64,000 nt of DNA from Diphasiastrum complanatum. Its lineage: Eukaryota; Streptophyta; Lycopodiopsida; Lycopodiales; Lycopodiaceae. Both the position numbers and the translations under genes were made by a program. The stretch spans positions 25,799,803 through 25,863,802 of the forward strand of contig CM055108.1 in NCBI GenBank assembly GCA_029204225.1, read 5' to 3'. The notes under the pieces are model-generated. The model saw only the letters and a program-made list of their open reading frames with translations. It had not been told where the DNA came from and searched no databases. Below, piece after piece: positions 23,180 through 33,099 of the stretch. Every line of letters begins with the position of its first letter. Position 1 is the first letter of the stretch.

Positions 23180-26100
23180 CTACGTCTGCTAGTGTTTGCA
23201 AACTTGCAAATGCATTCGATGGTGGTTCAATGTAGAAAATGAATCCGAGTTATTTTTTATGTAAAGAAGAAGTAACCTAATCATTAAACACTAGTGGTTG
23301 TGTGAAGTTGATTTATAATTTAGTATCAGGGTAGTTTGTACACTATACTATAGGGCAACATTTGTAAAGGTCCCCCCCCTATGCAAACTTGCAGACGCAT
23401 TTGCATTTGCACAGTTGCCACTGTTACTTGCGAGTGTGTGTGTGTATGCGCTCGAGCGCGACATGTGTGTGCTCCTGTGAGTGTGTGGGGGCTCAAAAGT
23501 ATTTTTTGATGTTTTAAGCCTCTTGGTTAACTTGGCAAGATGACACAACAATCATCCATTTTAGGAAAAAGAAGGATCCCCATTTTATGTTTTATAGGTT
23601 ACAGCAGAAGGGTTCGCCAATAATACAAAGTATTCAAGGTTGTTGATACTTGACAACCTTAAAAAAATATATATATATCAGGATACAAAGCTTAGCCATG
23701 AATGGAAAGCATTCTATGGCTTAAAAGTGCAACAAAAGAGTAAAATGAAGTTAGACAACAATAAGATGGCCAGCTCAATTTCTTTGTACAGTTGCAACAT
23801 TCAGGAGAAAAATACTTCTCTTTTAGAGGATGTCAAAAAAATCGCACATTAATGCTTTTGTTGGTTAAAAGTGTTACACTCCCATGAAAAGCAGTAGTTC
23901 TTTCACATGTGAATCGTGATCATGTATCGTGAAAGGATACAAAACTTGAATAAAGGTAGTCTTCCAAAGGAGCAAACAAGCACAATGAATTATGCACACC
24001 ATCCAAACATGAAACTCTTTGTGAGAAATAAATTAAGTATAAGCACTGAAAGGATACAATGGACTTCTTTGCCAGTACAAGTTCAGAGTCTACTTCAAGG
24101 AAAAGCAGGTCAACAGCTGCGCGTATGTTCTCCGGTGGATAAAGATTTGTTGGCCCATTTGCAGCCACTGCAGGAACCTCCCTTCGAGGTCTGAAAGATG
24201 CAGGGGAGGTGGCATTTCCTTGCTTAAGCCAACCTGACTCATTAAACTCTTTTCCAGGCTCCTCTTCATCTTCGTTTCCAAGACCAAGGTTTGAAACAGC
24301 ATCTTCAATGAAAAGAGATGACTGAGGCTTTGGTCCAAGCTTTCCTGTGTGCCCCACATAATCTGGCCAAGCCCTATCATTGGCTGCAAGTTTTCTTTCT
24401 TTGAATGCTGTTCTCCAGTGACCAATACTTGCATGTTGGCACTCCACATTTTCAAGAAAGCGGTGTCTAATGCACCATGTCATGACTTCAAGATGCTGCA
24501 GCAAAGGGAAAAAGGTAATGATCATATTGGTAGATATACACGGCTAATAAGATTCAACTCCAGCCTACACATGTAAGTATCAGCAAATAATTACTGAAGA
24601 AAGGTCAAGCCAACTACTATTTCAACAGTTAACTTCAACATGCATTCAGATTTGGATAATCACTGGAGAGAGTAGTAGGCAGATGAGATAAAATATTCTT
24701 GATATTGATGTTGACCACCCTATTGAGTTGGCGGGGAGCTTCTCTTTGTTCTTATCGATACATGGAAAGCTTTACTTCAGTTGCTTGCTTCAGCGTATTT
24801 GCTTGCTAGGCCAGTTTACATTAGTTTTTGCATACTATTCTATACAAAAAGCAAGTAAATAGAAATATTAAAAAAAATAAGAAGTTCACAGAAACAAAAT
24901 GGCTAACAATAAGGAAAAAGAAACGATTTCAAGGACACCAGCAATATGCACATGACTTTCAAAAGTTCCAGACTTAGATGACAATTTTTTGACAATTTGG
25001 TTGGCTCAATAAATAGAATGGAGAATATCTTTCCTCTCATATTGCCATTACGAGAATCATTGTTGTAACTTGTAACGTAGCTCAAAAAGCTTATGAGCTA
25101 GAGAAAAAATTTACCTGATATACCCTTCGAATCCCTTCGAGCAATTGTTGTATTTCAACCAAAGCAGCAGAGAGTGGGTTGAGTGGAGCTTCCAAAGTTT
25201 CCAACACATAGATAACATGCTTGAGTTTTGTTGAAAACTTAGGAAACAGGTCAATTTTAGTGCACATTTGCTTCAGGCCCAAGTTGTCTAGAATTTAAGT
25301 TAAGGCTCTTGCACGACTGAAATATAATTACTGGATCTTTGAGTGAAATTTGAGAAGCTGCACTAGCTCATCAAAGGAAAAAGACACGATCTTCAAGACT
25401 GCTGCAAGTGAACTTACATCTAAACCAGGTCCTATTATGAAAAGGAGCAATCCATAGACTAGAAGTACAACAAGAAAAAAGGCAAAAATGTCACAGTTAC
25501 TTGTCATAACTGACGCCTGTGAACAATAAGTCAAGCAATGCATACCTTATTTCACTTGAAAAAATCAGTCAACATCATATATATACAATATATATTTAAA
25601 AAAAATGTTCCGGACAGCCTTCCGGGTTCCGGAACGCATTCCGGATGCATCAATGGTACGTATGTATGTATGTATAAAGCCTGTAAACCCGTTCTGAGGT
25701 TTCAAGGTAGGAATGTACTGATACAATATGTTTCTTTTTTCTAATTATGTAACACCAAAAAAGAAAACCAGAATCAATGGAATCTGAAGCCTGAAAAAAA
25801 TGATGTAAGGATGAAATCTATAAGCGACAATACGGATTTTCGATAACTAGCCACCACCTTTCAAGAATGTGGAAAGTCTTGATCCAACCACTATTCAAGG
25901 AGGCAGAATGCTCAGGTAGGGGCGAAGGGGGGGGATGTTGCAAGACACATCCAATAGGATTAGAGAGGCTATGAATAAGGGGTCCAATAAGAATTGAGCA
26001 TGGACTACCTGTTGAGATCAATGAATGTTTTTGCAAAACAACTTTGTAGGAAGTAAGAATAGAAAAGACACCTTTTAACACAACTTCCACTAATGATGCA

Positions 26101-27071
26101 AGGATGAAAAAGCGATTGACAGAATCAAAATGCTTTCCGAAGTCAGCTGGTGAGATCTATAAACGTTTTTGAAAAACAACTTTATAGAAAGTCAGAATCA
26201 AAAAAAGTTGACATACTTTTTTCAGTATGTACTGAAAGTAATAAAATAATTTTCTCGTTCCAGAACAGTGTTTTAGACCGCATTCAATTCAGGAACAGTG
26301 GGCAAAACAGTATATTTATGTATGTATGTGAGTAAAAACACACAAACACACACACATATGTGTTTGTGTGTGTGTGTGTGTGTCTGTATGTATAGAGAGA
26401 GAGAGAGAGAGGATACATATGTCCCGCAAGCTTTGCACTAAACCTAAGAATGTTCTTTTGCACCAATCTTTGACTACGGCTCCATCAAGAAGCATTGAAA
26501 TGACCGCATCACTGGAGACAGCCCCTTCATCCATGGAGACATCACTCACATCTATACATATTGTCAAGAAGACCAAGCTCTTTCCAAGATGGATTAATAA
26601 TTTTCTGATCTAGAACTAGATTTTGAAAAACAAAAAAAGAAACCAGAAATGCAATGATTCACTCAGATGTTCATGGATACAATGGCATATAAGGGACACC
26701 AGATTGTTGTCAAGCGCGACATCAAATAAAGAATGAAGCCGCCATACATCCAGACTCCATAAATTTCCTTCTTTGTCTCTTTCCCTAGATTCCTCATCTT
26801 GTGTGCTAGGTAAAAGGCCTGCTTCAACACACTGATCATACAGGCGAAGTCGTATTGCAGATCCATGCCTTGTTATTGGCACTCTACATATAGGACAAAG
26901 ATCACATCTCTGACTACACTCTGCACACAAACAGGCATGACCGCAAGAAACAAGGAGATGCTGAACTATCCTTCCACAGCTGCGCAAATCTCTGGTTGCC
27001 CTGCACTTTTCAACTTTAGCTTCACTGCAGAGATCCCAAGGTTCCACAGAAGCAAGGCGCTCAATAGGATC
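17609..27071 (-). CDS. HOS1: HOS1: variant-RING E3 ubiquitin ligase with ELYS-like domain (first exon not located)
   Basis: Nine exons on the minus strand match HOS1 in order: 27071-26663, 26551-26417, 25401-25332, about 25282-25115, 24495-24058, 23087-22929, 22190-21660, 18672-18538, 17950-17609. HOS1 is a nuclear RING E3 ligase. In Arabidopsis it ubiquitinates the cold regulator ICE1 and the flowering regulator CONSTANS, and it binds the nuclear-pore outer ring and affects mRNA export (established knowledge). The RING exon contains SCGHACLCAECSQRCDLC followed by PICR. The middle exons carry the ELYS-type helical region (FLYYLFDCHW, HSLLESFIFYLLDDDSQQAL, PKVARVLLER). Most exon joins keep phase with GT-AG sites. 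The exon encoding the N-terminus is missing from 27.07 kb upward as far as I can see. The last exon ends about 113 residues after its acceptor, giving roughly 790 residues without exon 1, shorter than the ~930 of Arabidopsis. Introns are large (one of 3 kb) and hold repeats. Confidence 0.92.
18538..18672 (-). CDS. HOS1: HOS1 penultimate visible exon
   Basis: The acceptor is CATGTTGCAG|CGTTGT and the donor is ATCATT|GTGAGT, phase 0, 45 codons. It encodes RCRYMEAYSEHQRICNLENQ and then VLLLRDIREQRSRII, matching RYRYIQAYQVDLRL...WRKELVD of the family. It is separated from the previous exon by a 3-kb intron. Confidence 0.9.
19495..19726. repeat. 116-bp tandem duplication in a HOS1 intron
   Basis: Two adjacent copies, 19495-19610 and 19611-19726, start GATTATGG(A/G)CTCTGATAGC and differ at only a few bases. 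The high identity points to a recent slippage or unequal-exchange event. Confidence 0.9.
20540..20980. repeat. TTCCGGAAC-rich insertion-like module in a HOS1 intron
   Basis: This block contains repeated CGGAACGT/ACGTTCC words (20570-20640), a perfect 26-base palindrome at 20895-20920 (GTAAAAAAAATAC and its reverse complement), and TTCCGGAACAGAACGCATTC near 20937. Similar GGAACGCATTCCGG words recur in introns at 25606-25647 and, more weakly, at 26256-26290. It looks like a small non-coding insertion family, but no terminal repeats or target duplication were proven. Confidence 0.4.
21660..22190 (-). CDS. HOS1: HOS1 large exon, end of ELYS-like region
   Basis: It contains 177 codons in phase 0 between ATTCTGTAG|GAAGCT and ATTCAG|GTTAGT. 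It encodes EACDLLPEIVSPSIHPKVAR, VLLERQRPDAALAVLRSSGR, SEAVTAVRVLLECGLLTEAY, LCIRRNLVDKMLELPW and DPSSAAGSLLVVFFIQ. Each block has a direct counterpart in Arabidopsis HOS1. Confidence 0.95.
22929..23087 (-). CDS. HOS1: HOS1 exon, ELYS-like core
   Basis: It spans exactly 53 codons in phase 0, between TTCAAGAAG|TTTTTA and TTGGAG|GTACAT. It encodes FLYYLFDCHWSLSDEKW, DDYAATFSISRHSLLESFIF and YLLDDDSQQALE, the best-conserved block of HOS1. The sense-strand intron just upstream ends in a long GA run instead of a pyrimidine tract. Confidence 0.95.
23132..23175. repeat. (CT)n microsatellite beside a HOS1 splice acceptor
   Basis: About 22 CT units on the plus strand, so a GA run in the HOS1 transcript, ending about 45 bases upstream of the exon that starts at 23087. 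Confidence 0.92.
24058..24495 (-). CDS. HOS1: HOS1 exon, start of ELYS-like region
   Basis: The acceptor is TTTGCTGCAG|CATCTTG and the donor is TCCATT|GTATCC, both phase 0 (146 codons). It encodes HLEVMTWCIRHRFLENV, then ERKLAANDRAWPDYV, SSLFIEDAVSNLGL, an acidic stretch, and the conserved PENIRAAVDLLFLEVDSELV, then LAKKSI. The family counterpart is KQHLDIMVWCIRHGFLDDV through the start of FLYYLFDRHW. Confidence 0.93.
25115..25282 (-). CDS. HOS1: HOS1 exon with unresolved 5' border
   Basis: The open frame ends at a good donor, TATCAG|GTAAAT (phase 0). It encodes LKHVIYVLETLEAPLNPLSA and ALVEIQQLLEGIRRVYQ, which aligns with the VLEVLES...L..L......KQ helix of HOS1. By alignment the exon should start near 25217-25222 (after CTCAAG), but that AG is out of phase with the preceding exon. 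The start given is the limit of the open frame. Confidence 0.7.
25332..25401 (-). CDS. HOS1: HOS1 short exon
   Basis: The acceptor is TTGCAG|CAGTC (or the AG three bases on) and the donor is ATCCA|GTAATT. It encodes VLKIVSFSFDELVQLLKFHS, matching the segment with LLKF that precedes the VLE-rich helix in other HOS1 proteins. It ends in phase 2, and the next exon offers no canonical acceptor of matching phase. Confidence 0.7.
26336..26411. repeat. CA/TG and GA microsatellite cluster
   Basis: ACACAAACACACACACATATGTGTTTGTGTGTG forms a large palindrome-like CA/TG block followed by TATGTATA and (GA)n, directly at the donor site of the HOS1 exon ending at 26417. Confidence 0.9.
26417..26551 (-). 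CDS. HOS1: HOS1 exon after RING
   Basis: The acceptor is TATGTATAG|ATGTGAG and the donor is ACATAT|GTATCC, phase 1 at both ends. It encodes MDEGAVSSDAVISMLLDG, then VVKDWCKRTFLGLVQSLRD, which aligns with the Arabidopsis segment ending EVVVKDWVKRTF. A GA/CA microsatellite starts 5 bp inside the following intron. Confidence 0.92.
26663..27071 (-). CDS. HOS1: HOS1 RING-finger exon
   Basis: The acceptor is ...TATTACAG|GATCC and the donor is CTGA|GTGAAT (phase 1). It encodes about 136 residues starting DPIERLASVEPWDLCSEAKV, then CRATRDLRSCGRIVQHLL, the variant RING (Cys-Gly-His, C-x2-C, C-x2-C-P-I-C) and RLRLYDQCVEAGLL. It ends in LHSLFDVALDNNLVSLICH. This non-canonical RING is the hallmark of HOS1. 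Confidence 0.95.
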
Positions 27072-27074
27072 CTG

Positions 27075-28430
27075 TAATAGAAACATATCTTACAGTATAA
27101 TGGTTAGCATGCACTCTCTTCGTGAAAGGAAAACGCATCACCATTTGATATCTTAATTATCTGGAAATGCATGTCGATATGGTTCAACATTATGATGATA
27201 TTGAAATGAAAACTTTAACATATAGAACTTAAAATTTTATCATGCAGTTTTAAGATGTCAATTCTCAACCCTACCATTCGCATTGGACTTTTCAAATGCA
27301 CATAATTGAAATTTTTTAAACAAGGGTTAAATTCTCACGTCCATGACAAGTCTTGGGGTCTAGAAATAAGTAAGCTAGATCTTAAAAATAATATACATAC
27401 GATAAGCCTAAACTCTAGCAAATTGACTAACTTCCACCCCCCATCAAATCTTTCATGTGACCTCTAAATGCCTAGATAACAATTTACAGATGCAATAAAA
27501 GAACCTAGAAATCAACATAGGCACCCAAGCACGTGTACACTCTCACAAGGTCTATGTCCAAGTGCAAGTGAATATTTGCCAGTAAAAGAAAACATTGCCA
27601 ATGAACCCAAGGGAACCTCATGCTTTAACTTGAGAACCTTAAGAATACATTATACAGCTACTTAAGTTTCACCTAACATATTTAACTTGTAAAACCAGCT
27701 CCCTAGCACAATTTAGACCTTGGCATCTTGAGCACATCCGTGCCAAGTTTGCTACTCCACCTATACAATAGATGCAACCTTCCAGCTTATCACATATATT
27801 CAGAGAGTCCAAGCATTTCCATATACATAGAAGACATATACACAGTTTTCACTTGCTTCCTCCCACTCTCTTCATGATCATGGTTATCGACTTTTATGGT
27901 TTTCTCAGACATCTCACTTCCTCCTTGAGTCATTGGTATCTCTATCATAGATCTTCCTTTGGGTACTCATCAATATATCAGACGCTTTTTATATAGAGCA
28001 TGCCTTGATCACACTTGGGGGCATCAGCTCAGGGTTAAGCCCAACTAATACCAGATTCATTTCTTGGAGTTAGACATAACAGGGTTCCCAGTTCTACCAC
28101 AATATTTGGACTCAGGCTTATCACATAGTCTTGCCATCATTGCTGAATGTCGTTGCCATCGTTGCTGGAGGCCAATACCATCGCTACCAGAGCATGCCCA
28201 GAAAGAAGGAGAAGGAAAAGGGGGCTAGCCTCCCTGTTCCCATCATCACAGTTGCCGCTACTACTGCTGTTGTGGGCAGCAGCAGTCTGATGATACTGCG
28301 GGGAGCATTCTACCCCTATCTCCATACCTCAACCCCTCATCTTTGCTCTTCCTATTTTATATGATGAAATTCTAGACAATTGTCCTAATATTGCTCTTCC
28401 AATCACTCCTTATCCACGGACATCTCCATC
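27075..28430. other. HOS1 upstream intron or leader, no gene seen
   Basis: AT-rich DNA upstream of the RING exon. The missing first HOS1 exon was searched for on the minus strand up to about 31.1 kb and not recognised. Confidence 0.5.
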
Positions 28431-28900
28431 ACTCTTCGATAATCACTACTCTCTTTGAGGATAACAAAACTCCTTGCTTCTCACCAAAAGGAGATGGACT
28501 CCCACCAAGTAAAGTCCCAAGTGGTGCACTCGGACCTCCTACAATTGGATACGTCCACTGAAAACATCACGTAAATCGCTACTCCAACTAAGATCCAACA
28601 ACTTGTACGTAAAGTAGATCGGCACCATACGGCTATCCAATCTTGGGTGGACGTTCTTAAAGAAGACAAACCCGAACAACACTCATGGGTTAAAGGTCCA
28701 GGTAAAGACGCTCCTATTTCGTTCATCTCCGCTACACTTAATGAGAGCCAGTTGTGTGAGCCAAAGGCCCTTAATGTTCGTGCAAGGGGCATCCCTAATC
28801 CTTAGGATGCAATTGGTGAAGCCATGTAATTTTTGAATGTTACTCTCTGGCATCACGACAAAGGCTTGGACACAACTTGGCGTAGTTGATCCGTCAAGTG
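28430..28900 (+). pseudogene. Possible LINE ORF1-like remnant
   Basis: In one frame the plus strand gives IQQLVRKVDRHHTAIQSWVD, a heptad-like helix. It then gives ALNVRARGIPNP with, after a stop, DAIGEA..FLNVTLWHHD and LDTTWR. A coiled coil followed by a (V/I)R-x-RGIP...FL...L...D-x-AWR pattern is the arrangement of L1-type LINE ORF1 RNA-binding proteins (family knowledge). The match is short and interrupted, so this is tentative. Confidence 0.35.
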
Positions 28901-29439
28901 TCTATCATACTTGGATGTAATCGATGTCTTATAGGTCTTCATGCATGAAAAAGACATTAAATAGCTCTTTCTTTCTTTCTCTCTCATCTGAATTAGGAGT
29001 CATTTGAATTCCATGAAAAGTGACTTTAGCCTTCAAAGATTCAACATGTTGGCACTTAAGGAAACACACAAAAATTCGAAGTGACTACTCAACTCAAAGG
29101 GCCCAGGCTAGAGATCCAATCCAGCATCAATCAACTTCGATTGACAACCTCAACCTACAAACAAGACACACCACCGTGGCTAGATAAGTTAAGGTGTCTT
29201 TGCTAGAAAAATAGGTGTTCAATAGAACCTCTTTGCAAAGAAGTCTCCTCGTTGGTCAAAGCAAAGCAAGGCATCTAGAAAAGAGCATCAAAGATATTTT
29301 TCAAGGGGTTTTTCTACAAAGCGGAGTTTTTTCGTATTGTGGGAAAAATCAGCAACAAAGATAGGATCCTATTTGAAATTAGCTAGCCCTACCGTTGTAT
29401 ATCTACTTGCCATGATAGAGGCAAATGAAGGGTTGTCAG

Positions 29440-29870
29440 TGTATGTGGAGGAGGCAGAGTACTGAGCTACTACAAGCAGCAAGTGAAGCAATATGATTAC
29501 AAAGGATTCTATAGGATCTTCATATGGTACAAGATACACCTATAGTACTTCAGTGTTATAATCAAAGTTGTATTAAATTCGCAAAGAATTCAACTTTTCA
29601 TAGCAAGACAAAGAACATCGAAGTACAACAACACTTCGTCAGAGAGAAGATTCAAAGTCGTGAGGTGAGCTTATTTATTGCCTTATGCTTCTTGGTTTCC
29701 AAGGGGAGGCTCGAACCTGGGACCAAAGAAACTTTGGATGCCAAGCTAACCAGTTGAGCCAACCCCGTTGGGTCTATTTATTGCCTTATGGAAGAGCAAG
29801 TTGCAGATATCTTTATCAAATGACTTGGCAAAGAATAGATAACCAAGTAAACATTAAGGAGGAGTTTTAG
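29440..29870 (+). pseudogene. copia RNase H end, split by a SINE-like insertion
   Basis: The reading gives PIVLQCYNQSCIKFAKNSTF, then HSKTKNIEVQQHFVREKIQS, then is interrupted at 29688. After the insertion it resumes with EEQVADIFIK and a stop, LGKE. This is the usual end of a copia polyprotein. A polypurine tract (AAGGAGGAG) at about 29855 and an LTR from 29877 follow. The rest of the element is missing upstream. Confidence 0.85.
29688..29774 (-). mobile_element. Short tRNA-derived SINE-like insertion with 16-bp target duplication
   Basis: The minus strand shows an RNA polymerase III A box, TTGGCTCAACTGGTTAGC, and 29 bases later a B box, GGTTCGAGCC. The 87-bp body is flanked by an exact 16-base duplication TATTTATTGCCTTATG (29672-29687 and 29775-29790), proving insertion into copia sequence. 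The body is much shorter than typical plant SINEs and is almost only the tRNA-like head. GGGG and CCCC at its ends could pair as an acceptor stem. Confidence 0.8.
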
Positions 29871-29876
29871 GAAAAA

Positions 29877-30264
29877 TGTTGGTTTGGCCATGCCTATGAG
29901 CTATGTTAGGGGTCATTTCTATTTTTAGTATGTCAAAGTCCTAAAGTCAAGTCAATTAGTCTTGCATGATTTTTCACTTAGCAATTTATTAGGGATCTTC
30001 ACACAAAATAGAGAGCAACAATAGTAATTAGCTTTTTGCTTTTGCTCAGCTTTTACTTTTGATAAAGACCAGAGAAATGATATAAGGAGGGCTGGCACCC
30101 CACCTCCTCTCATTCCATTGTACTATGTAGAGAGCTATGCTCATTTTTGGCTTAATCTAAGTTCTCTTCAATCTCTCATGTTGATCTTGATTGATGTGTG
30201 TGAGTGCTAAATTTTAATATGATTAGCTCACTTCCATCTTGAATTTGAGCATCAAATTCCAACA
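29877..30264 (+). repeat. copia 3' LTR (388 bp)
   Basis: It starts TGTTGGTTTGG just after the copia polypurine tract and ends ATTCCAACA, so it has perfect TGTTGG/CCAACA inverted ends. A TATA-like GATATAAGG lies near 30079. No 5' LTR or target duplication was seen. Confidence 0.8.
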
Positions 30265-31100
30265 CCCCACCCCCCAAAAAGTCTGCAAATTGCAAGTAAA
30301 ACTACCATAAATGTACGTTCAATGAAGTTCGAACTTACTGAAAATAATGGGAAGGAAGGTGAACGTTTGTATGTGTGCATATGAGAGAGAAACAGAGTGG
30401 ACCGTCAATCAAAAAAGATAGGCTACAACAAGTATCAAACAATGAGGTTGGCAAACAAGAACACAAGTACAGTACACAAACTTGTAAACTACAACAAAAT
30501 CACAGCTCAAAGTCTGAAAACTCACCTCCATTCCTAGACTTGAACACCCGCTCACCTCCCAACTACCAAGCTCCAAGTATTCTTCGGCTTGAGGGACACA
30601 TTCCAGGGCTTAGGCTTCAGCAGCATATCAATCGTATCGGTGCAAAGCTGCAAATGCAAACACTTATTCACCATTCATTCAGCTACCGAGGACTGTATGT
30701 ACTATATCACTATTCTGGTCCCTGAACCCTAACTTGAAACTCTACATCAAAACAGAAAAAGGAAGATCGTGGAACTAAGTACATTCTGAAGTAGAAAAAT
30801 AGCCTTGTTTCAATCTTTCTTTTCGTCTAATCAATCAGTGCGTATGATGCTTCAAAAAAATGTGTATGGCTGTTTTCGATCTATCATACTCGCAATAATA
30901 ACAAATCCAACTCAGAATTGAGCAAGCCGCCTTACCAATCGGCTTCATTCAAATGCTATGGGCTGCGACCTGTCCCCGGGAACTCCCACGGAGATGTCAC
31001 GATCCGTGCCGAATCCCACACATGAAAGGAACGGTGACCTCTTTTCCAAACAAAGAGGCTTTAGCACGGTGCTGCAATGGCAACTTCATCTACATTCATC
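30265..31100. other. Unassigned DNA between LTR and CT-rich region
   Basis: Open frames on both strands (for example plus 30375-30725) show no recognisable homology. This is where the 5' end of HOS1 could lie, but no exon can be supported. Confidence 0.4.
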
Positions 31101-31600
31101 GAGCTCGCGCGCTCTCCTCCTCTCTTTTCTCTCTCTCTCTGTCTCAAACACCTCACTATACATCGCTATTAAATCTCTAAAACCCTAAGAACCCTAAACC
31201 TAAAATCTAACAAAAACCTCTATGCTCACCGTCTCTCCTCACTCTCTCTATGCTCTCTCACCATCTCTCGCTGCTCTCTCTCTCTCTACGCTGTCTCACC
31301 ATGTCACCCCGCTCTCTCTTCCTACGCTCTATCCCCGCTCTCTCTCACCTATCCTGCTGCTCCCGTCTCTTTCTCCGGATCAGTCATATTCTGTTGTTGC
31401 CGGTCCTCGCTATCCTTTGCTCCTCGCTGGGGTTGCTGCTCGCTCACTCGCGCGGCCATCGCTGCTCCTTTCCTTACATTCTCTCTTTCTCGGGTATCTC
31501 TCTCACGCGATACGCTGTCCTGCGCTCTCCCTCGCAAATTTTCTTTCTAGAAAATCCTTTGACATCGCACGTCTGATTTTTCGCTATGCACGTCAATGAA
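31100..31600. promoter_or_regulatory. CT-rich stretch with telobox-like motifs, possible promoter/leader
   Basis: A strongly pyrimidine-rich, comparatively GC-rich stretch contains AACCCTAA at 31181-31188 and a second ACCCTAAACC just after. AAACCCTAA (telobox) and CT-rich leaders are common near transcription starts of plant housekeeping genes. The motifs read on the plus strand. Whether this serves HOS1 (minus) or a plus-strand transcript is not known. Confidence 0.35.
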
Positions 31601-32062
31601 ATTTGAAGGCATACGTGGCTCAATAAAAAAAATCTAGAATCAGTTTTTATTCATGACAACCTACATTCTCTTTAAGATATTATAGTTATTTTTCATTCCT
31701 AAACCCTAATCTTAACAAAACCCTACAATTTCATGCCTTTCATTTTGAAAAACACGTCCACTCATTTCAAGCTTTACAAGTTCTGAGACTCTAGATATAT
31801 ATATAAGCCTTTTTATTCGAGCTCCATTTTACTTATGGGTTAAAAAAAACACACCTGTCAAAAATTAGTTGACTTTTGTTGGTCAAAATTCTAAAATGAT
31901 TTGGGCCAATCAAAACGCAAAAATCTCGTTTTGTATAACTCGGTGACATTCTTCTCTCTCTCTAGCCACATGTTTGGACCTAGTTCAAGAGAGTACCTCC
32001 ATATAATAACACTATGAACTAGGTAGCGGGCGTGAGCAGACCCCTCCGCTACCCTCTGTAAC

Positions 32063-32197
32063 AAGCAGCCTTCACGCACTGAGCCGCCCTGCGGCGAAGT
32101 GCGTTGAAGGCTGCTTTTACATGGTAGCAGGCCTACTACCGGGCGTAATTGGCCCTTCAACCCTGCGCTATGGCTCCGAACACATATGTTCAGAGCC
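32063..32197. repeat. Two consecutive hairpins (MITE-like?)
   Basis: At 32063-32116, AAGCAGCCTTC-ACGCACT pairs with AGTGCGTTGAAGGCTGCTT (one bulge) around a smaller GCCGC-CCT-GCGGC stem. At 32172-32197, GGCTCCGAACA pairs with TGTTCAGAGCC around CATA with one mismatch. Both sit in a GC-richer island (31.9-32.2 kb) within AT-rich DNA. No flanking target duplication was confirmed. Confidence 0.65.
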
Positions 32198-32199
32198 TA

Positions 32200-33080
32200 T
32201 GAAAATAGGACATGTCCTCTATCACTCCTCATGCCAATTATGACTTACAATATCTAGCGTTGTTCTTTTGTGTGTTTTTTCATCCTTTATTAGAATAACA
32301 AGAAGAAACACCCTTGGTGCATTTATTGGAGAACTAGATACTCAATTTTGTCCTGATTCTAGAAATTTTTAAGCGTGAATTGTATGCGATATTCATAATT
32401 GAATTATACACATTGTGTAAAAACATATTTGCATAGTTTCATGATTTTCTGGAATTTCAAAAAATAATACAGATGGTTTTTGAAACTATAGAAGAAATTA
32501 ACTATTGTTGATAGAATATTATGCTACATGAAGAGCACTTACTTGTATAGAGTAAAGAGGAGGAAAGATGCTTGTCATAGTAAAAATGCTTGTCATAGGA
32601 AAGATGCTTGTCATAGTAAAAAAATCCGTAAGCAATTTTATGTTTTGCTTTCAATGTTATGTGTAAATCTACACCTTTGTTTGAGAGTGTTGAAAAAGTA
32701 TTAAAGTAATTGGTAAATGAGTTCTTCGCCATTTCAAGTTGCTTTCTATTTTTGTTTTTATGTCTTGGTAATTGTAGACAAATATTGTATTGATATTGAC
32801 ATATGAAAATATGTAATCAAAGAATTGTTATTTTTTATTATCTTCAATTCATTTCATGCATGTATTTGATGATGTTGTATTGTAGATAGAAAAAAATTGC
32901 ATTTTAAAAGAGAATAATACAAAACGAAATACAATATTGTAATGGTATGTTGATATGATTAAAAAATTTCTAGAAATTTGAATTTTGAATAAATTCAAAG
33001 TATGAGAATAAACAAGTTGAATTGAAATTATGAATTGATAAAACATGCAAAAATTTTCATATGTATGACCAGCGTTTCAA
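32200..33080. other. AT-rich DNA with an 18-bp triplet repeat
   Basis: No gene was seen. At 32568-32625 ATGCTTGTCATAG(T/G)AAA is repeated three times. Confidence 0.55.
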
Positions 33081-33099
33081 ATAGCAGTATTTGCGTGAA

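Noticed and set aside
26316-26613. Extra coding after the HOS1 exon (LSLSLSI and Thr-His repeats)
   Set aside because: Read-through into the intron microsatellite. The GTATCC donor at 26416 ends the exon.
29688-29774. Functional tRNA gene
   Set aside because: The A and B boxes are present, but no convincing full cloverleaf can be drawn, and a 16-bp target duplication shows that it is a retroposed insertion.
30953-31188. First exon of HOS1 or a separate small gene
   Set aside because: Neither strand shows the expected HOS1 N-terminal wording (QPNYSSR...EALEHLAS type) or a start joining in phase to 27071.
31222-31599. Two overlapping plus-strand Ser/Leu/Arg-rich open frames
   Set aside because: They arise from CT-rich DNA open in several frames at once. 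No homology.
32502-32732. Protein with YDKHLSYDKHFYYDKH repeats
   Set aside because: It is a translation of three 18-bp tandem repeats in AT-rich DNA.
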